From NCBI RefSeq assembly GCF_000761545.1, contig NZ_JPMY01000012.1, positions 154,661-218,660 on the forward strand: a DNA stretch of 64,000 bases, written 5' to 3'. Source of the DNA: Pseudomonas sp. ML96. Lineage in GTDB: Bacteria; Pseudomonadota; Gammaproteobacteria; Pseudomonadales; Pseudomonadaceae. The notes beneath the pieces were generated by a model, which was given only the letters and a program-made list of their open reading frames with translations, had not been told where the DNA came from and did not search any database. The position numbers and the translations under genes are program-made. Below, piece after piece: positions 48,916-59,143 of this stretch (positions are counted from its first letter, which is position 1; the number at the start of each line of letters is the position of its first letter).

Positions 48916-50121
48916 TCAACGCGCGGACAGCACCGGCGCTTCCTCGGCGGCCACTTCGCTGTGGCCGAGGAAGCGGCACAGCGCGCCCTTCTGCGCCATG
49001 GCGTCCTGGTAACCCAGCTCGATCAGCTCGCTGCAGTAGCCCGGCTCGAACAGCAGGTAGCTGAGCACACCGGCGCCGCTGGCACGGGTCGCCCCCGGCC
49101 CACGCAGGAAGAAGCGCATGGCCTTGGGCAGCTCGTGGCGATGGCGCGCGGCGATCTGGTCCAGCGGCTGGCTCGGCGAGATCACCAGCACATCCACCGG
49201 CTTCAGGCCCAGGCCCCGAGGATGCAAGCCCGAGGGCACCAGGCGGCTCATGTGGTTGAGCCGTTCCAGGGTCTCGATGTCGCCCTCCAGACTGTCGATG
49301 AAGGTGCTGTTGAGCATGTGACCGCTGATCTGTGCCAGGGTCGGCGGCAGGCCGCTGCGCGGGCGCACCACCTGCTGGTTGGAGCCCTTGCCTAACGGAT
49401 TGCCGCTCACCCCCACCACCAGAACGCGGTTGGCGCCCAGGTGCAGGGCCGGGCTGATCGGCGCCGACTGGCGTACCGCGCCATCCCCGAAGTACTCGCG
49501 GTTGACCTTCACCGGCGGGAAGATCAACGGAATCGCTGCGCTGGCCAGCAGGTGCTCCAGGCTCAGGCGCGTAGGCACGCCGACACGACGGTGGCGGAAC
49601 CAGGGATCGATGGTGGCGCGGCCCTGGTAGAAGGTCACTGCCTGGCCACTCTCGTAACCGAAGGCGGTCACCGCCACCGCACGCAGCTGGCGCATGCGCA
49701 CCGCTGCGGCGATGCCGGAGAAATCCAGTTCACGACCGAGGAGGCCACCCAGCGGCGAGCTGTCGAGCAGCGCCACCGGCAGATCCTTGCCCATGCCCAG
49801 CAGGCTATGGCCGAAGAAGCGCCCGGCCTGGCGTAGCACGCCGGACCAGTCGCTGCGGTACACATCGCTGCAGTGGAAGGCCTGCCAGACCTGGTTCAAG
49901 CGCTGCACGGCGCTGGCGAAATGCAGAGCGCCGCAGGCCAGGCCGACGGCGTTGATGGCGCCGGCCGAGGTGCCGACGATGACCGGGAAGGGATTGCGAC
50001 AGGTGTCGCCGAGCAGGTCGGCAATCGCCGCCAGCACGCCCACCTGATAGGCCGCTCGCGCCCCGCCGCCGGAGAGGATCAGCCCGGTGACGGGCTTGGC
50101 TACTTCTACTGCTTCGGTCAT
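48916..50121 (-). CDS. Patatin-like phospholipase
   Basis: Protein of 401 residues. Oxyanion hole GGGARAAYQVGV near 18, nucleophile Ser in GTSAGAIN near 51, and catalytic Asp in EYFGDGAVRQSAP near 215, a complete Ser-Asp dyad. No signal peptide, so cytoplasmic or membrane-peripheral. The C-terminal quarter ends with a Gly/Ala-rich loop and YLLFEPGYCSELIELGYQDA, usual for this bacterial subgroup. Same strand as and 38 bp downstream of the LpxL-type gene. Confidence 0.88.
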   Translation of the reverse strand: MTEAVEVAKPVTGLILSGGGARAAYQVGVLAAIADLLGDTCRNPFPVIVGTSAGAINAVGLACGALHFASAVQRLNQVWQAFHCSDVYRSDWSGVLRQAGRFFGHSLLGMGKDLPVALLDSSPLGGLLGRELDFSGIAAAVRMRQLRAVAVTAFGYESGQAVTFYQGRATIDPWFRHRRVGVPTRLSLEHLLASAAIPLIFPPVKVNREYFGDGAVRQSAPISPALHLGANRVLVVGVSGNPLGKGSNQQVVRPRSGLPPTLAQISGHMLNSTFIDSLEGDIETLERLNHMSRLVPSGLHPRGLGLKPVDVLVISPSQPLDQIAARHRHELPKAMRFFLRGPGATRASGAGVLSYLLFEPGYCSELIELGYQDAMAQKGALCRFLGHSEVAAEEAPVLSAR

Positions 50122-50159
50122 GGGCGCTTCCGCTTTTTTCTAGCGAGTATAGGGGCCCG

Positions 50160-51083
50160 CTACTTCTTGCGCTTGTACAGCCTCGGCTCACCCTCGGGGC
50201 GGGTCTTGAAGCGCCGGTGCGCCCACAGGTACTGCGCGGGGCAAGCACTCACCGCCTGCTCGATCCACTGATTGATGCGCAGGCAATCGGCCTCTTCGCT
50301 CTCGCCGGGGAAGTCGGCCAGCGGCGGATGGACCACCAGGCGATAGCCGGAACCATCGGCCAGGCGTTCCTGGGTGAAGGGCACCACACGTGCCTTACCC
50401 AGGCGGGCGAACTTGGTGGTCGCGGTGACCGTGGCGGCGGTGACGCCGAACAGCGGCACGAAGATGCTCTGCTTGGGACCGTAGTCCTGGTCCGGTGCGT
50501 ACCAGATGGCGCGGCCAGCGCGCAGCACCTTGAGCATCGCGCGGATATCCTCGCGCTCGATGGCTGAGGCGTCCTGATTGTGACGCTCGCGGCCGCGGCG
50601 CTGGACGAAGTCGAACAGCGGGTTCTTGTGCTCGCGGTACATGCCGTCGATGGTCTGGCGCTGGCCAAGCAGCGCCGCACCGATCTCCAGGGTGGTGAAG
50701 TGCAGGGCCATGAGGATCACCCCCTGCCCTTCCTGCTGCAGGTATTCCAGCCCCTCGATATGCGCCAGCTTGGCCAGCCGCGCCTTGGGCCACCACCAGC
50801 TCATGGCCATCTCGAAGAAGGCAATGCCGGTGGAGGCGAAGTTGTCGCGCAGCAGACGCTCGCGCTCGGCCTCACTCAGTTGCGGAAAGCACAGTTCAAG
50901 ATTGCGCCGCGCGATATGCCGCCGCGAACCGGCCACCCGGTACATCAGCGCGCCCAGGCCACGCCCCAGCACCAGCAGCACCCGGTACGGCAGCTGCACG
51001 GTCAGCCACAGCAACCCCAGGCCCAGCCACAGGGCCCAGAAACGCGGGTGAAGGAATGAGGCGCGAAATTGCGGGCGGTCCAT
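50160..51083 (-). CDS. lpxL: Lipid A biosynthesis acyltransferase (LpxL/HtrB type)
   Basis: Inner-membrane acyltransferase of 307 residues adding a secondary acyl chain to lipid A. N-terminal helix (about 15-40), catalytic motif HX4E in LMALHFTTLEIG near 130, and later blocks AIWYAPDQDYGPKQS and FVPLFGVTAATVTATTKFA. The ATG at 51083 (MDRPQFRASFLHPRFW) is preferred; an upstream in-frame start adds 11 residues. Head-to-head with minC, as in P. aeruginosa (HtrB-minCDE). Confidence 0.9.
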   Translation of the reverse strand: MDRPQFRASFLHPRFWALWLGLGLLWLTVQLPYRVLLVLGRGLGALMYRVAGSRRHIARRNLELCFPQLSEAERERLLRDNFASTGIAFFEMAMSWWWPKARLAKLAHIEGLEYLQQEGQGVILMALHFTTLEIGAALLGQRQTIDGMYREHKNPLFDFVQRRGRERHNQDASAIEREDIRAMLKVLRAGRAIWYAPDQDYGPKQSIFVPLFGVTAATVTATTKFARLGKARVVPFTQERLADGSGYRLVVHPPLADFPGESEEADCLRINQWIEQAVSACPAQYLWAHRRFKTRPEGEPRLYKRKK

Positions 51084-51194
51084 GAATGATTCCGGGCAAG
51101 CGAGAAAACCCGGCATTTTACAGAAGTCCGCTCGGCTTGCGGCGCTGCGGGCTTATCGTTATAAGTCGTGCCCATTCAATGCAGTGGGCAGACC

Positions 51195-51926
51195 ATGAGC
51201 CAAGCCGATCTCCTCGACCAAGACCCCGTGTTCCAGCTCAAGGGCAGCATGCTCGCCATCACCGTGCTGGAACTGGCGCACAACGACCTCGAGCGCCTGG
51301 ACCGGCAACTGGCCGACAAAGTGGCGCAGGCGCCCAACTTCTTCCAGAACACCCCGCTGGTGCTGGCCCTGGACAAGCTGCCGGAAGGCGAAGGTGAGCT
51401 CGACCTGGCCAAGCTGATGGAAGTCTGCCGCAGCCACGGCCTGCGCACCCTGGCCATCCGCGCCAGCCGCGAAGACGACATCGCTACCGCCAACGAACTC
51501 GATATCCCGGTACTGCCGCCGTCCGGCGCCCGCGAGAAGCTGGTCGAGCCGGTGGAAGCGCGCAAGAAGGAAGAGAAACCGGCCGAGCCGCAGTACAAAC
51601 CGACCAAGATCATCACCAGCCCGGTGCGTGGTGGCCAGCAGATCTACGCCCAGGGCGGTGACTTGGTGGTGATGGCCCCGGTCAGTGCCGGCGCGGAACT
51701 TCTCGCCGACGGCAATATCCATGTGTACGGCCCGTTGCGCGGGCGCGCCCTGGCCGGCGTCAAGGGCGACGCCAGAGCGCGCATCTTCTGCCAGCAGATG
51801 GGCGCCGAAATGCTCTCCGTGGCCGGTCAGTACAAGACCGCCGAGGAGCTGCGCCGCGATCCTCTGTGGGGCCAATCGGTGCAGGTCAGCCTGTCGGGTG
51901 ACGTGTTGAACATCACCCGCCTTTAA
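51195..51926 (+). CDS. minC: Septum-site determining protein MinC
   Basis: FtsZ-ring inhibitor of 243 residues. N-terminal inhibitory domain (about 1-105, [20 protein letters not shown]), Lys/Glu/Pro linker (about 115-140), C-terminal beta-helical domain that binds MinD ([35 protein letters not shown]). The ATG at 51195 follows a weak ribosome site. First of the minCDE operon. Confidence 0.95.
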   Translation: MSQADLLDQDPVFQLKGSMLAITVLELAHNDLERLDRQLADKVAQAPNFFQNTPLVLALDKLPEGEGELDLAKLMEVCRSHGLRTLAIRASREDDIATANELDIPVLPPSGAREKLVEPVEARKKEEKPAEPQYKPTKIITSPVRGGQQIYAQGGDLVVMAPVSAGAELLADGNIHVYGPLRGRALAGVKGDARARIFCQQMGAEMLSVAGQYKTAEELRRDPLWGQSVQVSLSGDVLNITRL

Positions 51927-52025
51927 CGGATACTGCGGCCAATTTTCAGGGACCAGAAGGGCATCCGGAAGCCACTGTTTTCGGCTCGGAATTGCCCTCT
52001 TTTCATACACTTGGGGTAAATCACC

Positions 52026-52838
52026 TTGGCCAAGATCCTCGTAGTCACTTCCGGCAAGGGCGGCGTGGGCAAAACCACCACCAGCGCCGCCATCGGCACC
52101 GGCCTCGCCCTGCGTGGCCACAAGACCGTCATCGTCGACTTCGACGTGGGCCTGCGTAACCTGGACCTGATCATGGGTTGCGAGCGCCGCGTGGTGTACG
52201 ACTTCGTCAACGTGATCAACGGCGAAGCAACCCTGACCCAGGCCCTGATCAAGGACAAGCGCCTCGAGAACCTGTACGTGCTGGCTGCCAGCCAGACCCG
52301 TGACAAGGACGCGCTGACCAAAGAAGGCGTGGGCAAGGTCATCGAAGAGCTGTCGCAGAACTTCGAGTACGTGATCTGCGACTCGCCGGCCGGCATCGAG
52401 ACCGGTGCGCACATGGCCATGTACTTCGCCGACGAAGCCATCGTCGTGACCAACCCGGAAGTTTCCTCGGTACGCGACTCCGACCGCATGCTCGGCCTGC
52501 TGGCCAGCAAGTCGCGCCGTGCCGAACAAGGCCAGGAGCCGATCCGCGAGCGCCTGCTGCTGACCCGCTACAACCCGGAGCGCGTCACCAAGGGCGAAAT
52601 GCTCGGCGTGGAAGACGTCGAGGAAATCCTCGCCATCAACCTGCTGGGCGTGATCCCCGAGTCCCAGGCCGTGCTCAAGGCATCCAACCAGGGCGTACCG
52701 GTCATCCTCGATGACCAGAGCGACGCGGGCCAGGCCTACAGTGACGCCGTCGACCGTCTGCTCGGCAAGGAAGTGCCGCATCGCTTCCTCGACGTGCAGA
52801 AGAAAGGACTCATGCAACGCCTGTTTGGAGCGCGCTAA
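52026..52838 (+). CDS. minD: Septum-site determining ATPase MinD
   Basis: Membrane-cycling ATPase of 270 residues. Deviant Walker [10 protein letters not shown] at about 10-18, switch [25 protein letters not shown], and the C-terminal amphipathic membrane-targeting helix [12 protein letters not shown]. It starts at TTG (52026), which may help keep MinD below MinC/MinE levels. The gap to minC is 99 bp; the stop overlaps minE by one base. Confidence 0.97.
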   Translation: MAKILVVTSGKGGVGKTTTSAAIGTGLALRGHKTVIVDFDVGLRNLDLIMGCERRVVYDFVNVINGEATLTQALIKDKRLENLYVLAASQTRDKDALTKEGVGKVIEELSQNFEYVICDSPAGIETGAHMAMYFADEAIVVTNPEVSSVRDSDRMLGLLASKSRRAEQGQEPIRERLLLTRYNPERVTKGEMLGVEDVEEILAINLLGVIPESQAVLKASNQGVPVILDDQSDAGQAYSDAVDRLLGKEVPHRFLDVQKKGLMQRLFGAR

Positions 52839-53092
52839 TGAACATTTTCGACTTCTTTCGTGAACGCAAAAAGGAAACCCCTGCGTCGATCGCGAAAGAG
52901 CGTCTGTCGATCATCGTCGCCCACGAGCGCGGCCAGCGCAGCCAGCCGGACTACCTGCCGGAACTGCAGAAAGAGCTGGTCGAGGTGATCCGCAAGTACG
53001 TCAAGATCGAGCAGGACCAGGTACACGTAGCACTGGAAAACCAGGGCAGCTGCTCCATCCTGGAACTCAACATCACCCTGCCGGATCGTTGA
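52838..53092 (+). CDS. minE: Cell-division topological specificity factor MinE
   Basis: Protein of 84 residues. [13 protein letters not shown] begins the membrane-binding and MinD-stimulating helix; [20 protein letters not shown] is the anti-MinCD segment, followed by the dimerisation domain. Start overlaps the minD stop (TAATG). Confidence 0.96.
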   Translation: MNIFDFFRERKKETPASIAKERLSIIVAHERGQRSQPDYLPELQKELVEVIRKYVKIEQDQVHVALENQGSCSILELNITLPDR

Positions 53093-53111
53093 TCGGCGCT
53101 GGGTAAGCACG

Positions 53112-53131
53112 ACGGCGGCCTCGGCCGCCGT
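53112..53131 (+). terminator. Probable terminator or attenuator after minE
   Basis: GC-rich hairpin ACGGCGGC/GCCGCCGT with CTCG loop; the following tract is TTGTCATTTG, so termination is likely partial and could let transcription run into rluA. Confidence 0.5.
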
Positions 53132-53150
53132 TGTCATTTGTGGAAACGCC

Positions 53151-53786
53151 ATGCCGCTGTCGAATATCCAGATCATCCACCAGGACGATGCCCTGCTGGT
53201 GATCAACAAGCCCACCCTGCTGCTCTCAGTGCCCGGTCGCGCCGAGGACAACAAGGACTGCCTGGTGACCCGCCTGCAGGAGAACGGCTACCCCGAGGCG
53301 CTGATCGTGCATCGCCTGGACTGGGAAACCTCCGGCATCATCGTGCTGGCCCGCGACGCGGACAGCCATCGCGAGCTGTCGCGGCAGTTCCATGACCGCG
53401 AGACCGAGAAGGCCTACACCGCCCTGTGCTGGGGCCAGCCGGAACTCGACAGCGGCAGCATCGACCTGCCCCTGCGCTACGACCCACCGACCAAGCCGCG
53501 CCATGTGGTCGACCACGAGCAGGGCAAGCACGCGCTGACCTTCTGGCGCGTGGTCGAGCGTTACGAGCAGTACTGCCGCGTGGAGCTGACCCCCATCACC
53601 GGCCGCTCGCACCAGCTGCGCGTGCACATGCTGTCGATCGGCCACCCGCTGCTCGGCGACCGCCTCTACGCCCACGACGAGGCCCTGGCCGCCCATGAGC
53701 GCCTGTGCCTGCATGCCAGCATGCTCAGCCTGACCCACCCCACCAGCGGCGAGCGCCTGCGCTTCGAGTGTCCGGCGCCGTTCTGA
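53151..53786 (+). CDS. rluA: RluA-family pseudouridine synthase
   Basis: Protein of 211 residues lacking an S4 domain, like E. coli RluA, which modifies 23S rRNA U746 and tRNA U32. Catalytic Asp57 sits in [17 protein letters not shown]; later motifs [11 protein letters not shown] and HPLLGDRLY are intact. Downstream of minE, the order found in P. aeruginosa. Confidence 0.92.
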   Translation: MPLSNIQIIHQDDALLVINKPTLLLSVPGRAEDNKDCLVTRLQENGYPEALIVHRLDWETSGIIVLARDADSHRELSRQFHDRETEKAYTALCWGQPELDSGSIDLPLRYDPPTKPRHVVDHEQGKHALTFWRVVERYEQYCRVELTPITGRSHQLRVHMLSIGHPLLGDRLYAHDEALAAHERLCLHASMLSLTHPTSGERLRFECPAPF

Positions 53787-53853
53787 GAGCAGAGGCTCTA
53801 CGGCGATTGGCGCCAGTGCGATAAACTCGCGCCATCGCTGTCCGGAGTCCGTT

Positions 53854-55143
53854 ATGCGCGCAGAGCTGAACCAGGGCCTGATCGATTTTCTCAAGGCCTC
53901 GCCCACCCCCTTCCACGCCACCCGCAGCCTGGCCAAGCGCCTGCATGCCGCCGGCTTCCGTCCGCTGGACGAGCGCGAGCCCTGGCATACCGAGCCGGGC
54001 GGGCGTTATTACGTGACGCGCAACGACTCCTCGATCATCGCCTTCCGCCTGGGCAACCGCGCGCCGCTGGAAGGCGGCATGCGCCTGGTCGGCGCGCATA
54101 CCGACAGCCCGTGCCTGCGCGTCAAGCCGCAGCCGGAATTGCAGCGCCACGGTTTCTTCCAGCTCGGCGTGGAAGTCTACGGCGGCGCCCTGCTCGCCCC
54201 CTGGTTCGACCGCGACCTGTCGCTGGCCGGCCGCGTGACCTTCCGCGAGGGCGGCAAGGTGCAGAGCCTGCTGATCGACTTCCAGCAGCCGATCGCCGTG
54301 ATCCCCAACTTGGCCATCCACCTCAATCGCGAGGCCAACCAGGGCTGGGCGATCAACGCCCAGAACGAGCTGCCACCGATCCTGGCCCAGGTCAGCGGTG
54401 ATGATCGTGCCGACTTCCGCGCCCTGCTCGCCGACCGCCTGGCCGAAGAGCACGGCATCAGCGCCGACGCGGTGCTGGACTACGAACTGAGCTTCTACGA
54501 CACCCAGGGCGCCGCAGTGATCGGCCTCAGCCAGGACTTCATCGCCGGCGCGCGCCTGGACAACCTGTTGTCCTGCTACGCCGGCCTGCAGGCACTGATC
54601 GAAGCCGAAGGCGACGAAACCTGCGTGCTGGTCTGCACCGACCACGAGGAAATCGGCTCCTGCTCGGCCTGCGGCGCCGACGGCCCGTTCCTCGAGCAGG
54701 TGCTGCGCCGCGTGCTGCCGGAAGGCGACGCCTTCGTGCGGATCATCCAGAAGTCGCTGCTGGTATCGGCGGACAACGCCCACGGCGTGCACCCCAACTA
54801 TGCCGACAAGCACGACGGCAACCACGGCCCGAAGCTCAACGCCGGTCCGGTGATCAAGGTCAACAGCAACCAGCGCTACGCCACCAACAGCGAGACCGCC
54901 GGCTTCTTCCGCTACCTGTGCCTGACCGAGGAGGTGCCGGTACAGAGCTTCGTGGTGCGCAGCGACATGGGCTGTGGCTCGACCATCGGCCCAATTACCG
55001 CCAGCCAGCTGGGCGTGCGTACCGTGGATATCGGCCTGCCGACCTTCGCCATGCACTCCATCCGCGAACTGGCCGGCAGCCACGACCTGGCCCACCTGGT
55101 ACGCGTGCTGAGCGCCTTCTACGCCAGCGCCGAATTGGCCTGA
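53854..55143 (+). CDS. apeB: M18 family aminopeptidase (aspartyl aminopeptidase type)
   Basis: Zinc aminopeptidase of 429 residues. Metal ligands and catalytic residues lie in [49 protein letters not shown] and the closing [21 protein letters not shown]. Cytoplasmic; forms dodecameric tetrahedra in homologues. Good start at 53854 (CCGGAG 9 bp upstream). Confidence 0.93.
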   Translation: MRAELNQGLIDFLKASPTPFHATRSLAKRLHAAGFRPLDEREPWHTEPGGRYYVTRNDSSIIAFRLGNRAPLEGGMRLVGAHTDSPCLRVKPQPELQRHGFFQLGVEVYGGALLAPWFDRDLSLAGRVTFREGGKVQSLLIDFQQPIAVIPNLAIHLNREANQGWAINAQNELPPILAQVSGDDRADFRALLADRLAEEHGISADAVLDYELSFYDTQGAAVIGLSQDFIAGARLDNLLSCYAGLQALIEAEGDETCVLVCTDHEEIGSCSACGADGPFLEQVLRRVLPEGDAFVRIIQKSLLVSADNAHGVHPNYADKHDGNHGPKLNAGPVIKVNSNQRYATNSETAGFFRYLCLTEEVPVQSFVVRSDMGCGSTIGPITASQLGVRTVDIGLPTFAMHSIRELAGSHDLAHLVRVLSAFYASAELA

Positions 55144-55197
55144 CTCTGACTGGGGGCACGACGCCCCCTCCCCCTATACCGCCCTGGAGGTGGCCTG

Positions 55198-55851
55198 ATG
55201 GCCCTGGCGATCTTCGATCTCGATGAAACCCTGATTCACGGTGACTGCGCCTCGATCTGGGCCGCGCACATGGCCGACCTCGGCTGGGTCGATCGCGACT
55301 CGTTCGTGCCCCGCGAGCAGGAGCTGATGGCACTCTACAGTGACGGCCAGCTGTCGATGGAGGACTACATGACCTTCACCCTGGCGCCGCTGGTAGGCCG
55401 CACGCCGGAAGAAGTGGAGTTCGTTGCCGGCCCCTTCGTCGAGGACCTGATCGAGCCGATCATCTTCAGCGATGCCATGCGCTGCCTGGCGGCCCATCGC
55501 GCCGCCGGCGACCGCCTGCTGGTGATCTCCGCCTCGGCCCATTTCCTGGTCAGCGCTATCGCCGAACGCTTAGGGATAGAGGAAGTGCTGGCCATCGACT
55601 GCGAGCTGCAGCATGGCTGCTACAGCGGCAAGACCACGGGCGTGCTGACCTACCGCGAGGGCAAGGTCACCCGCCTGCAGGACTGGCTAGAGGCTGAGGG
55701 CGAGAGCCTCGACGGCGCGCACTTCTATTCCGACTCGCGCAACGATCTGCCACTGCTGTCGCAGGTGGCCAACCCGCACGCGGTCAATCCAGACCAGACC
55801 CTGCGCACGCACGCCGAGCGCGAGGGTTGGGACATCCTCGCCTGGCGCTGA
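55198..55851 (+). CDS. HAD-IB family phosphatase (SerB-like)
   Basis: Protein of 217 residues. Motif I FDLDETLIHGD near 6-14 (DxDxT), helical cap, motif II LLVISASAHF near 105, motif III Lys at about 145 and motif IV FYSDSRNDLPLL near 182. HAD-IB members include phosphoserine phosphatases and histidinol-phosphatase-like enzymes; the substrate is not determined. GGAGGT lies 6 bp upstream. A short GC hairpin (55154-55169) separates it from the aminopeptidase gene. Confidence 0.9.
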   Translation: MALAIFDLDETLIHGDCASIWAAHMADLGWVDRDSFVPREQELMALYSDGQLSMEDYMTFTLAPLVGRTPEEVEFVAGPFVEDLIEPIIFSDAMRCLAAHRAAGDRLLVISASAHFLVSAIAERLGIEEVLAIDCELQHGCYSGKTTGVLTYREGKVTRLQDWLEAEGESLDGAHFYSDSRNDLPLLSQVANPHAVNPDQTLRTHAEREGWDILAWR

Positions 55852-55852
55852 G

Positions 55853-56815
55853 TCAAACCAGGCTGTCGTCGACCAACAGCACCAGCTTGCCGGCCACCTG
55901 GTTGCTGGCCAGCTCGGCGAAGGCCGCCTCGGCATCCCCGCGGGCGTAGGTCCGCTCCAGCTGCGGCTTCAGGCGCCCCTCGGCAAACAGCGGCCAGACA
56001 TGTTGCTGCAGGCTAGCTAGTAGCTCGGCCTTGAACTGCTCATCGCGATTGCGCAGGGTCGAGCCAGTTAGCTGAATGCGTTTGCCGAGCAGCAGCGCCA
56101 TGTTCAGGCTCGCCTTGTTGCCGCCCATCAGACCGATGTTCACCCAGCGCCCGTCGAGCGCCAGCAGCTGCAGATTGAGCTCGGCGTAACTGGCGCCAAC
56201 CGGGTCGAGGATGACGTCGAAGGGGCCGAAGTCGCGCAGGCTCTCCAGCCCCTCGCCACGAATCGCCCCGCCCTGGGCACCCAGCCCTTCGCAATAGGCC
56301 AAACGTTCGCTCGAACCGACGCTGACCCAGCAGGGATTACCGAACGCCTTGCACAGCTGAATCGCAGCCGAACCCACGCCGCTGGCCCCGGCATGCAGCA
56401 ATACCTTCTCACCGGGTTTGAGCGCCGCCAGCTCGAACAGGTTGAGCCAGGCCGTGGCATACACCTCGGGCAGCGCCGCCGCCTCGGCTAGCGACAATCC
56501 CTCCGGTACCGGCAGGGCGTGGCGAGCATCGACCACCACCTCCTCGGCCATGCCGCCACCAGCCAGCAGTGCGCAGACCCGCTCGCCAACCTTCCACTGG
56601 CTGCCGGCTCCCGCCTCCACCACCACGCCGGAGCACTCCAGGCCGAGGATGTCGCTGGCCCCCGGCGGTGGCGGGTAATGCCCAGCGCGCTGCAGCAGGT
56701 CGGCGCGGTTCAACCCTGCCGCCGCCACACGAATCCGGACCTGGCCCACATCGCAGACAGGAGCCGGCCGCTCGCCCCACTCCAACTGCCCCTCGACGCC
56801 TTGCAATGCCTTCAT
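55853..56815 (-). CDS. Zinc-free NAD(P)H quinone oxidoreductase (MDR, PIG3-like)
   Basis: Protein of 320 residues in the medium-chain reductase superfamily. GroES-like N-terminal half (VRIRVAAAGLNRADLLQRAG, LGLECSGVVVEAG) and Rossmann half with VLLHAGASGVGSAAIQLCKA. No structural or catalytic zinc Cys cluster. AALPEVYATAWLNLFELA near 140 is typical of the PIG3/quinone-oxidoreductase group. Start at 56815 with GGAGGCAGC upstream. Convergent with the HAD gene. Confidence 0.88.
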   Translation of the reverse strand: MKALQGVEGQLEWGERPAPVCDVGQVRIRVAAAGLNRADLLQRAGHYPPPPGASDILGLECSGVVVEAGAGSQWKVGERVCALLAGGGMAEEVVVDARHALPVPEGLSLAEAAALPEVYATAWLNLFELAALKPGEKVLLHAGASGVGSAAIQLCKAFGNPCWVSVGSSERLAYCEGLGAQGGAIRGEGLESLRDFGPFDVILDPVGASYAELNLQLLALDGRWVNIGLMGGNKASLNMALLLGKRIQLTGSTLRNRDEQFKAELLASLQQHVWPLFAEGRLKPQLERTYARGDAEAAFAELASNQVAGKLVLLVDDSLV

Positions 56816-56937
56816 GCTGCCTCCATAGTGAGTGAGACCCCGGCAATAGACAGCACGCGGCTTTGCGCCTGTTGCCGGGCTTTTGCATTTTGTCGCCTGG
56901 CCCACACGGAACCTGGCGCTCTACTAGACGGCCTAAT

Positions 56938-59049
56938 ATGCGTTATCACCTGCCTTCGCGTCGAACCAACATGCAGCGTTTCCTCCCCGCTACCGCCCTG
57001 GCCCTGCTCCTTGGCCTGCACGCCCTGCCCGCCGCTGCCAAGGCCGCCGCGGAGAACTGGGCCTATCTGCAACCGGATCGCGAACAGGTGATCGCCAGCC
57101 TCAACGTGGTGGAGTTGCTCAAGCGCCATCACTACAACAAGCCGCCCCTCGACGACGCCCGTTCGGCGAAGATCTACGAGGGCTACCTGAAGATGCTCGA
57201 CCCGGCGCGCAGCTACTTCACTGCCGCCGATATCGCCCAGTTCAACCGCTGGCAGAACAAGTTCGACGACCTGCTCAAGAGCGGCGATCTGGAACCTGGC
57301 TTCATCATCTACCGCACCTATCTGCAACGCGCCGAGGAACGCCTCGACTACGTCGACTCCCTGCTCAAGGCCGGCGTCGACAAGTTCGACTTCAACGCCG
57401 ACGAAAGCCTGCTGGTGGACCGCGAGAAAGCGCCCTGGGTCAAGGATAAGGCCGAGCTGGACGACCTCTGGCGCAAGCGCGTGAAGGATGAGGTGCTGCG
57501 CCTGAAGATTGCCGGCAAGGAACCCAAGGACATCCAGGACCTGCTGCAGAAGCGCTACAACAACCAGCGCAAGCGTCTTGAGCAGACTCGTGGCGAAGAC
57601 GTGTTCCAGGCCTACATCAACGCCTTCGCGCAGACCTACGACCCGCACACCAACTACCTCTCCCCGGACAACGCGGAGAACTTCGACATCAACATGAGCC
57701 TGTCGCTGGAAGGCATCGGCGCCGTCCTGCAGACCGACAACGAATACGTCAAAGTGGTGCGCCTGGTGCCGGCCGGTCCGGCCGAGAAGAGCAAGCAGGT
57801 CGCGCCGGCCGACAAGATCATCGGCGTGGCCCAGGGCGACAAGGAAATGGTCGACGTGATCGGCTGGCGCCTGGACGAGGTGGTCAAGCTGATTCGCGGC
57901 CCGAAGGGCTCCAAGGTGCGCCTGGAAGTGATCCCGGCCAGCAACGCGCCGAACGACCAGACCAGCAAGGTGGTCACCATCGTTCGCGAGGCGGTCAAGC
58001 TGGAAGAGCAGGCCGCGCAGAAGTCGGTGCTCAAGCTGGAGCACGAGGGCCGCGAGTACAAGCTCGGGGTGATCAAGGTCCCGGCCTTCTACCTGGACTT
58101 CAAGGCCTACCGCGCCCAGGACCCCAACTACAAGAGCACTACCCGCGACGTGAAACGCCTGCTGGGTGAGCTGAAGCAGGAGAAGGTCGACGGCGTGGTC
58201 ATCGACCTGCGCGACAACGGCGGTGGTTCGCTGCAGGAAGCCACCGAGCTGACCGGCCTGTTCATCGACCAGGGCCCGACCGTGCTGGTACGCAACAGCG
58301 ACGGCCGCGTCGACGTGCTGGCCGACGAGGAACCGGGCGTGTTCTACAACGGCCCAATGGCCGTGCTGGTCGATCGCCTGTCCGCCTCGGCCTCGGAGAT
58401 CTTCGCCGGCGCCATGCAGGACTACCATCGCGCGCTGATCCTCGGTGGGCAGACCTTCGGCAAGGGCACCGTGCAGACCATCCAGCCGCTCAACCATGGC
58501 GAGCTGAAACTGACCCTGGCCAAGTTCTACCGGGTTTCCGGGCAGAGCACCCAGCACCAGGGCGTGCTGCCGGATATCGCCTACCCCAACATCGTCGACA
58601 CCAAGCAGATTGGCGAGAGTGCTCTGCCCGAGGCCATGCCGTGGGATAGCATCAAGCCGGCGGTGAATCCGGACAGCAACCCCTACAAGCCGTTCCTCGC
58701 CGAGCTGCAGTCACGTCACGAGTCGCGCACCGCGAGCAACCCGGACTTCGTCTTCACCCGCGAGCGCCTGGCCCTGGCGCAGAAGCTGATGGCCGAGACC
58801 AGCGTCAGCCTCAACGAGCAGGCACGCCGCAGCCAGCACGCCGATATAGAGGCCAAGCAACTGGCGCTGGAAAATGCCAAGCGCAAGGCCAAGGGCGAGG
58901 AGCTGCTCAAGGAGATCAAGGACGAGGACGAAGATGCAGCGCCGGTCGAGCCGGAGAAAACCAAGCCGGAAGACGACGCCTACCTGACCGAGAGCGGCCA
59001 CATCCTGCTCGACTACCTGGGCCTGGAAGCCCGCGTGGCCAAGCACTAA
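56938..59049 (+). CDS. prc: Tail-specific protease Prc/Tsp (AlgO-like)
   Basis: Periplasmic S41 protease of 703 residues. Signal peptide (FLPATALALLLGLHALPAAA), long N-terminal domain, PDZ domain (about 230-330), catalytic domain with VDGVVIDLRDNGGGSLQEA, the catalytic Ser in SASASEIFAGAM near 486 and the Lys in GGQTFGKGTVQT. Two starts are possible, 56938 and 56971 (MQRFL), neither with a strong ribosome site. In P. aeruginosa the orthologue (AlgO) degrades truncated MucA, linking it to the algU cluster at the other end of this window. Confidence 0.95.
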   Translation: MRYHLPSRRTNMQRFLPATALALLLGLHALPAAAKAAAENWAYLQPDREQVIASLNVVELLKRHHYNKPPLDDARSAKIYEGYLKMLDPARSYFTAADIAQFNRWQNKFDDLLKSGDLEPGFIIYRTYLQRAEERLDYVDSLLKAGVDKFDFNADESLLVDREKAPWVKDKAELDDLWRKRVKDEVLRLKIAGKEPKDIQDLLQKRYNNQRKRLEQTRGEDVFQAYINAFAQTYDPHTNYLSPDNAENFDINMSLSLEGIGAVLQTDNEYVKVVRLVPAGPAEKSKQVAPADKIIGVAQGDKEMVDVIGWRLDEVVKLIRGPKGSKVRLEVIPASNAPNDQTSKVVTIVREAVKLEEQAAQKSVLKLEHEGREYKLGVIKVPAFYLDFKAYRAQDPNYKSTTRDVKRLLGELKQEKVDGVVIDLRDNGGGSLQEATELTGLFIDQGPTVLVRNSDGRVDVLADEEPGVFYNGPMAVLVDRLSASASEIFAGAMQDYHRALILGGQTFGKGTVQTIQPLNHGELKLTLAKFYRVSGQSTQHQGVLPDIAYPNIVDTKQIGESALPEAMPWDSIKPAVNPDSNPYKPFLAELQSRHESRTASNPDFVFTRERLALAQKLMAETSVSLNEQARRSQHADIEAKQLALENAKRKAKGEELLKEIKDEDEDAAPVEPEKTKPEDDAYLTESGHILLDYLGLEARVAKH

Positions 59050-59091
59050 CGCCTGAGCGTAATCAAACAGTCATCGGACTGTCGTGAAATA

Positions 59092-59124
59092 GGGGCCGGT
59101 AGCGATACCGGCCCCTTTTCTTTT
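59092..59124 (+). terminator. Terminator after prc
   Basis: Ten-bp perfect stem GGGGCCGGTA/TACCGGCCCC (59092-59101 with 59106-59115), GCGA loop, then TTTTCTTTT. Confidence 0.92.
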
Positions 59125-59143
59125 GGCAGAACGAGACACCTTC